Both the position numbers and the translations under genes were made by a program. From Atrina japonica (taxonomy: Eukaryota > Mollusca > Bivalvia > Pterioida > Pinnidae): a DNA stretch of 64,000 bases. This document shows, piece by piece, positions 60,142 through 64,000 of this stretch. The stretch covers positions 852,595-916,594 of the forward strand of contig BROG01000256.1 of assembly GCA_030159075.1 (NCBI GenBank), in the 5' to 3' direction. Numbering within the stretch: the first letter of the stretch is position 1; the number at the start of each line of letters is the position of its first letter. The notes below the pieces were generated by a model. The model saw nothing but the letters and a program-made list of their open reading frames with translations. It was not told the DNA's origin and searched no databases.

Positions 60142-61775
60142 GGGCCTCCATGGCCGAGTGTTTAGAGCATCACGCTTTAAATCTTGAATTTTCTCACTTC
60201 CTACCAGCGCAGGGTCGAGTTCAGCTGGAGCCTTAACTGATTTTTAGCCCACCATCACCAGATGGTGGGCTATTCATATGGACCTGCATCTGTGGTCTGT
60301 CCGTCGTCCGTCGTCCGTCCATCCTGAACAATTCTTGTTACGGCTATTTCTCAAAAAGGACTGAAGGGATCTCTTTGAAATTTGACATGAAGATTCTCCT
60401 TGAGGTTTAGTCGTGCATATTACATTTTCAGAGAGATCAGAATCCAACATGGCCTACAGTGGGCCATCTTAGATTTTGACCAAAGGAAGTTTGTTACCGC
60501 TATTTCTCAGAAAAAACTGAAGGGATCTCTTTGAAATTTGACATGAAGATTCTCCTTGAGGTTTAGTTGTGCTTATTACATTTTCAGAGAGATCGGAATC
60601 CAACATGGCCTACAGGGGGCCATCTTAGATTTTGACCAAAGGAAGTTTGTTACCGCTACTTCTCAAAAAGTACTGAAGGGATTTCCTTGAAATTGGACAT
60701 GAAGGTTTCCCTTGAGGTCTAGTAGTGCATATTACATTTTCAAAGAGATTGGAATCCAACTTGGCCGACAGGCTGTCATCTAGGATTTTGACCAAAGGAA
60801 GTTTGTTAACGCTATTTCTCAGAAAGTACTGAAGGAATCTCTTTGAAATTGGACATGAAGGTTCCCCTTGAGGTGTAGTTGTGCATATTACATTTTCAGA
60901 GAGATCGGAATCTAACTTGGCCGACAGGCTGCCATCTTGGATTTTGACCAAAGGAAGTTTGTTACTGCTATTTCTCAGAAAGTACTGAAGGAATCTCTTT
61001 GAATTTTGACCTGAAGGTTCCCCTTGAGGTCTAGTTGTGCATATTACATTTTCAGAGAGAGATTGGAATCCAACTTGGCCGACAGGCTGCCATCTTGGAT
61101 TTTGACCATAGGAAGTTTGTTATTACTATTTCTCAGAAAGGACTGAAGAGATTTCCTTGAAATTGGACATGAAGGTTCCCCATGATGTCTAGTTGTGCAT
61201 ATGGCATTTTCAGAGAACTTGGATTCCATCATGGCTGACAGGTGGCCATCTTGGATTTTGACAACAGAAGTATGTATTTCTCAGAATGTACTGAAGCAAT
61301 CTTTTGAAATTGATTATGGAGGTTACCTCTGAGGTCTAAATGTGTGTATCACATTTTCAGAGACATCAAAATCCAAGATGGACACCTGTTGGCCATGTTG
61401 AATTCCATTCTCTCTTAAAATGTAATATGTTTAGTTCAAGTTCAGTTACGCTATAATCTTGTGAAAAAAGTATTTCACAGAAATATGGATTTAAGATCAA
61501 ATTCAATGTTGAGACACAAAATAAGAGAAAAGAACAGTCTGCCATAGATCAGACATACACTGTAGAACATTCCATGGTGCGCGCCAAGATCCCTCTGGGA
61601 TCTCTTGTTGTTAGAAAGTTTACCAGTTTACTTGCGGAAGGCCGATGGTCTCTTCCCGGGTACTTTGTAACCGTGTTCTCTCCTCCACCATTAAAAACTG
61701 GCTGCCACGTTACCATATCACCGAAAATTGTTGAGTGTGGCGTAAAACACTATTCAAAATTCCAAGGAGGCAAAG
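60142..61775 (+). mobile_element. SINE-1 copy interrupted by a larger element
   Basis: The head and B-box part (GAGGGCCTCCATGGCCGAGT, CAGGGTCGAGTTCAGC, CCTTAACTGATTTTT) ends at 60245. The body resumes at 61610 with GTTAGAAAGTTTACCAGTTT ACTTG and continues to TGTTGAGTGTGGCGTAAAAC. Joined, the halves restore the order seen in 29850-30095. Confidence 0.85.
60246..61609 (+). mobile_element. Pearl-like / Helentron-type non-autonomous element
   Basis: The 5' end is an 11-bp perfect hairpin (AGCCCACCATC, loop ACCA, GATGGTGGGCT). A GTCCGTCGTCCGTCGTCCGT tract follows at about 60299-60320, then about 6.5 tandem core units of roughly 155 bp (marker TTTGTTACCGCTATTTCTCA at 60336, 60491, 60648, 60803, 60958 and 61115). 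It ends with a 3' hairpin AGATCCC-TCT-GGGATCT (61587-61603). No target duplication. The architecture recalls bivalve pearl elements and Helentron-associated elements; the family assignment is from memory. Confidence 0.7.
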
Positions 61776-61783
61776 TGCAATGC

Positions 61784-61962
61784 TATAGTTGGATCTATCT
61801 TGGAAGACCACACTTACGGAAGACCACCTGCCTTATGAGACCACATTCTGAAAACCACTTGGTTAAATAATCCTTTAATTAAAACCTCTTTTGAGAGACC
61901 ACCTGCCTTGAGAAACCATGTGTCAGTGGCAGATGGGGCGGTCTCTCAAGAGTTTCTACTAC
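61784..61962. mobile_element. MITE-A copy
   Basis: TATAGTTGGATCTATCTTGG, GAAGACCACCTGCCTTATGA, TTGAGAGACCACCTGCCTTG, GTCTCTCAAGAGTTTCTACT. Confidence 0.7.
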
Positions 61963-62334
61963 AAATGTATATTACTATGGGCATAATATTCAGTTAGGTG
62001 TTAAGGCAAAGTTTTTAATGAGTCTTAAGCTGTACCTTAGTTAATCTGTACATCTGCTGTCAATGCTCTGTATCTGATAAACTTGATTAATATATAATAC
62101 ACATACATCTAATGAGTAATGTGACTGAAGTACTCTAAGACTTGTATATAACCTCACTCTGCTCATGTGATCAGTAGCTGTCAAAACACAAAATTTTGTG
62201 TGTGTATACTTCAATTCAAATCAACTCTGTGTTATTGTTATAAGGCCAAGGCATAAATTTGTTTCATGTGCTTCAGCTTACCCATCAAGATAACCAAACA
62301 ATTCAAGCACAATTTTCCTCTGGTAGTACATGTA

Positions 62335-62612
62335 TAGTCAAATCTATATAACCTGGCGGTGTGGAGTTTCGTGAACTCTTTCTTGACCCGACAGAGTTTA
62401 AATTTTTGGTGATAAAGCATAACAATAAAATTACACAGAATAACCGTTCCTACTTGTCACCGTATATAAGAGAATATCCAATGCGGAATATCCAATGCGG
62501 AATAAAACGTTTTTCCCATGCAGCTTGTCATAACTGAAAAGTGAGTAGAATCATCCGTATGATATTTATAATTAAAAGGTTACTCCGCCCCGCCATCTTA
62601 TGTGAATCAGAC
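62335..62612 (+). repeat. Dispersed repeat R1, copy 3
   Basis: ATAACCTGGCGGTGTGGAG, TTGTCATAACTGAAAAGTGA, AAAGGTTACTCCGCCCCGCC, as at 1248-1475. It contains a 14-bp tandem duplication, AATATCCAATGCGG (62475-62502). Confidence 0.65.
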
Positions 62613-63224
62613 AATACATGTTCATGTGATGTATACAATGCCTTAAATTTAATGCCGGTAAACTAGCAACTCATCCCAATTTTAGAATTCGGAGGGAAAG
62701 CACATCAATCAAATCATTTTTTGACGATGGCCTTATATTCGGTAATATAGACACTTGTGCATGCACTGGCACATGTACACTTATTTACACTTACAGTACA
62801 ATACAATATAAACTAGTACATGTATGTTTGTTGTGTGATATTATAAAAAGTAGATATAATACAAATATTGTTTTTATATAATATTATATTTGGACATGTG
62901 TATGATATATATATACACTTTACTATAGATATATGTATATAGAAACACATACATTCCTACAGCATGTCTTTGTATTTTCTTAGCTGTAACTATATTGTCA
63001 TAATCATTAACTCCTTTCATCAGTATTGCAAATTTGCAGTATAGAAAAATCAGAATGTTGAAAGACTTCATTGATGCATTTAAATTTCTGTAACTTACAC
63101 ATACGGTATATGTATTTTATTTATCGTTATTTTACAATTTGTGATTTACATTCTGTGTTTTCAGGAAAATATTGTATACATGTACATATTCACATGTCAA
63201 CCATGTGTGTATCTTTTATATGAT

Positions 63225-63533
63225 GTGTGTACATGTGTATATGTTGTGTGTACCAGTATGTGTGTACATGTGTATATGTTGTGTGTACCAGTATGTGTGT
63301 ACATCTGTATATGTTGTGTGTACCAGTATGTGTGTATATATGTATATGTTGTGTGTACCAGTATGTGTGTACATGTGTATTTGTTGTGTGTACCAGTACA
63401 TGTATGTGTGTACATGTGTATATGTTGTGTGTACCAGTATGTGTGTACATGTGTATATGTTATGTGTACTAGTATGTGTGTACATGTGTATATGTTGTGT
63501 GTACCAGTATGTGTGTACATGTTTGTATGGTAT
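63225..63533. repeat. 35-bp minisatellite
   Basis: About nine units of TATGTGTGTACATGTGTATA TGTTGTGTGTACCAG; successive ACCAG positions are 35 bp apart. Tyr/Val/Cys- and His/Thr-rich ORFs on both strands come from the array. Confidence 0.93.
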
Positions 63534-63593
63534 GTATGTGTGTGTGTGTATGATGTGTGTGTGTGTGTGTGTGTGTGTGTATGGTGTGTGTGA
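63534..63593. repeat. (TG)n microsatellite
   Basis: TGTGTGTGTGTATGATGTGTG followed by about 12 TG units; Z-DNA-prone. Confidence 0.9.
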
Positions 63594-63784
63594 GAACAAT
63601 CAGGTTCATTATTTAATATAAAAGATGTGTTATCACTGTTCAGTTTTTGGTCAAGTCATATATAATTGTATCGGTAAGCTTTAGAGGAAGTACATAGTAA
63701 ACTGCGGCTGGTTGTGATTGAATTGATTTTAATACATGTACATTGCACATGTATGTCGTAACATGCAGCTTTATTTTTCAACAG

Positions 63785-63823
63785 AAGCCAACAAATTCTG
63801 TTGGCTATTTTCTTAAAAAGTAG
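63785..63823 (+). CDS. Candidate terminal exon of the second gene (weak)
   Basis: Acceptor TTATTTTTCAACAG (ends 63784). In phase 0 it reads KPTNSVGYFLKK then TAG. Joined to the two exons above it would give a 51-residue protein, rather short. The stop may equally mean that the real third exon lies further right, or that this acceptor is unused. Confidence 0.2.
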   Translation, partial: KPTNSVGYFLKK

Positions 63824-64000
63824 ATGTAATGTACGTCACCAACTACTTTCTGTTCAGGTGATTAAAAACTTTCTAAATACTTCTTGTTGGTTACTTTACA
63901 TGTATATGCATTGTAACTTGTTTACTTCAAAAGCTTTTGAAAGGGCGGAGAATATGATAATCTTTGATGAAAATGAACACTGTTGTATTATAGATTAACA

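Noticed and set aside
60625..61232. Overlapping ORFs with PSCPISRKSLQYFLR repeats
   Set aside because: They are translations of the 155-bp core repeats of the pearl-like element.
63141..63621. 150-codon Cys/Tyr/Val-rich ORFs and His/Thr-rich antisense ORFs
   Set aside because: Translation of the 35-bp TG-rich minisatellite; possible acceptor at 63163 noted but not convincing.

Overview
The window is eukaryotic, AT-rich, intron-dominated DNA, most likely from a bivalve mollusc. The evidence is split coding exons with GT/AG boundaries, short AT-rich introns beside very long ones, a dense load of minisatellites, tRNA-derived SINEs and palindromic MITEs, and several repeat families that resemble ones I associate with bivalves (a pearl-like element with a GTCC/GTCG-rich tract and roughly 155-bp core repeats; a SINE with the motif TTTAACGTCCCACTCAAGAA). 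I cannot name the species. There is no bacterial-style gene organisation, CRISPR array or intact transposase.

Main gene, minus strand, about 51420 down to position 1 and beyond: the 5' end of a neurobeachin-family gene (ortholog of vertebrate NBEA/LRBA and Drosophila rugose). I placed six coding exons by splice signals and gapless agreement with the NBEA/LRBA N-terminus as I remember it: 51235-51393 (start codon), 11519-11623, 5920-6046, 2764-2864, 1895-1990 and 177-298. They join in frame to encode residues 1-236, covering the N-terminal helical region and the start of the concanavalin A-like domain. The gene then leaves the left edge of the window, so the BEACH and WD40 parts are not here. 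Intron 1 is about 39.6 kb and holds most of the window's repeats.

Right side, plus strand: a probable second, divergent gene begins at 55382. A nine-codon first exon (55382-55408) and a 30-codon second exon (59196-59285) join in phase 0. A weaker candidate terminal exon lies at 63785-63823. I do not recognise the product. Between the two gene starts lies a decayed reverse-transcriptase relic (about 52640-53640) of a Penelope-like or related element.

Repeats: nine sizeable minisatellites (units about 22-63 bp, arrays 0.3-3 kb), microsatellites, two tRNA-derived SINE families (several copies with clear target-site duplications), a Tc1/mariner-like MITE family, a TTAA-bounded mini-palindrome family, several larger fold-back elements, and a pearl/Helentron-like element sitting inside an older SINE. 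The most striking observation is that the 3-kb minisatellite in neurobeachin intron 2 is continuous with, and appears to be built from, the 3' end of coding exon 2 and its splice donor.
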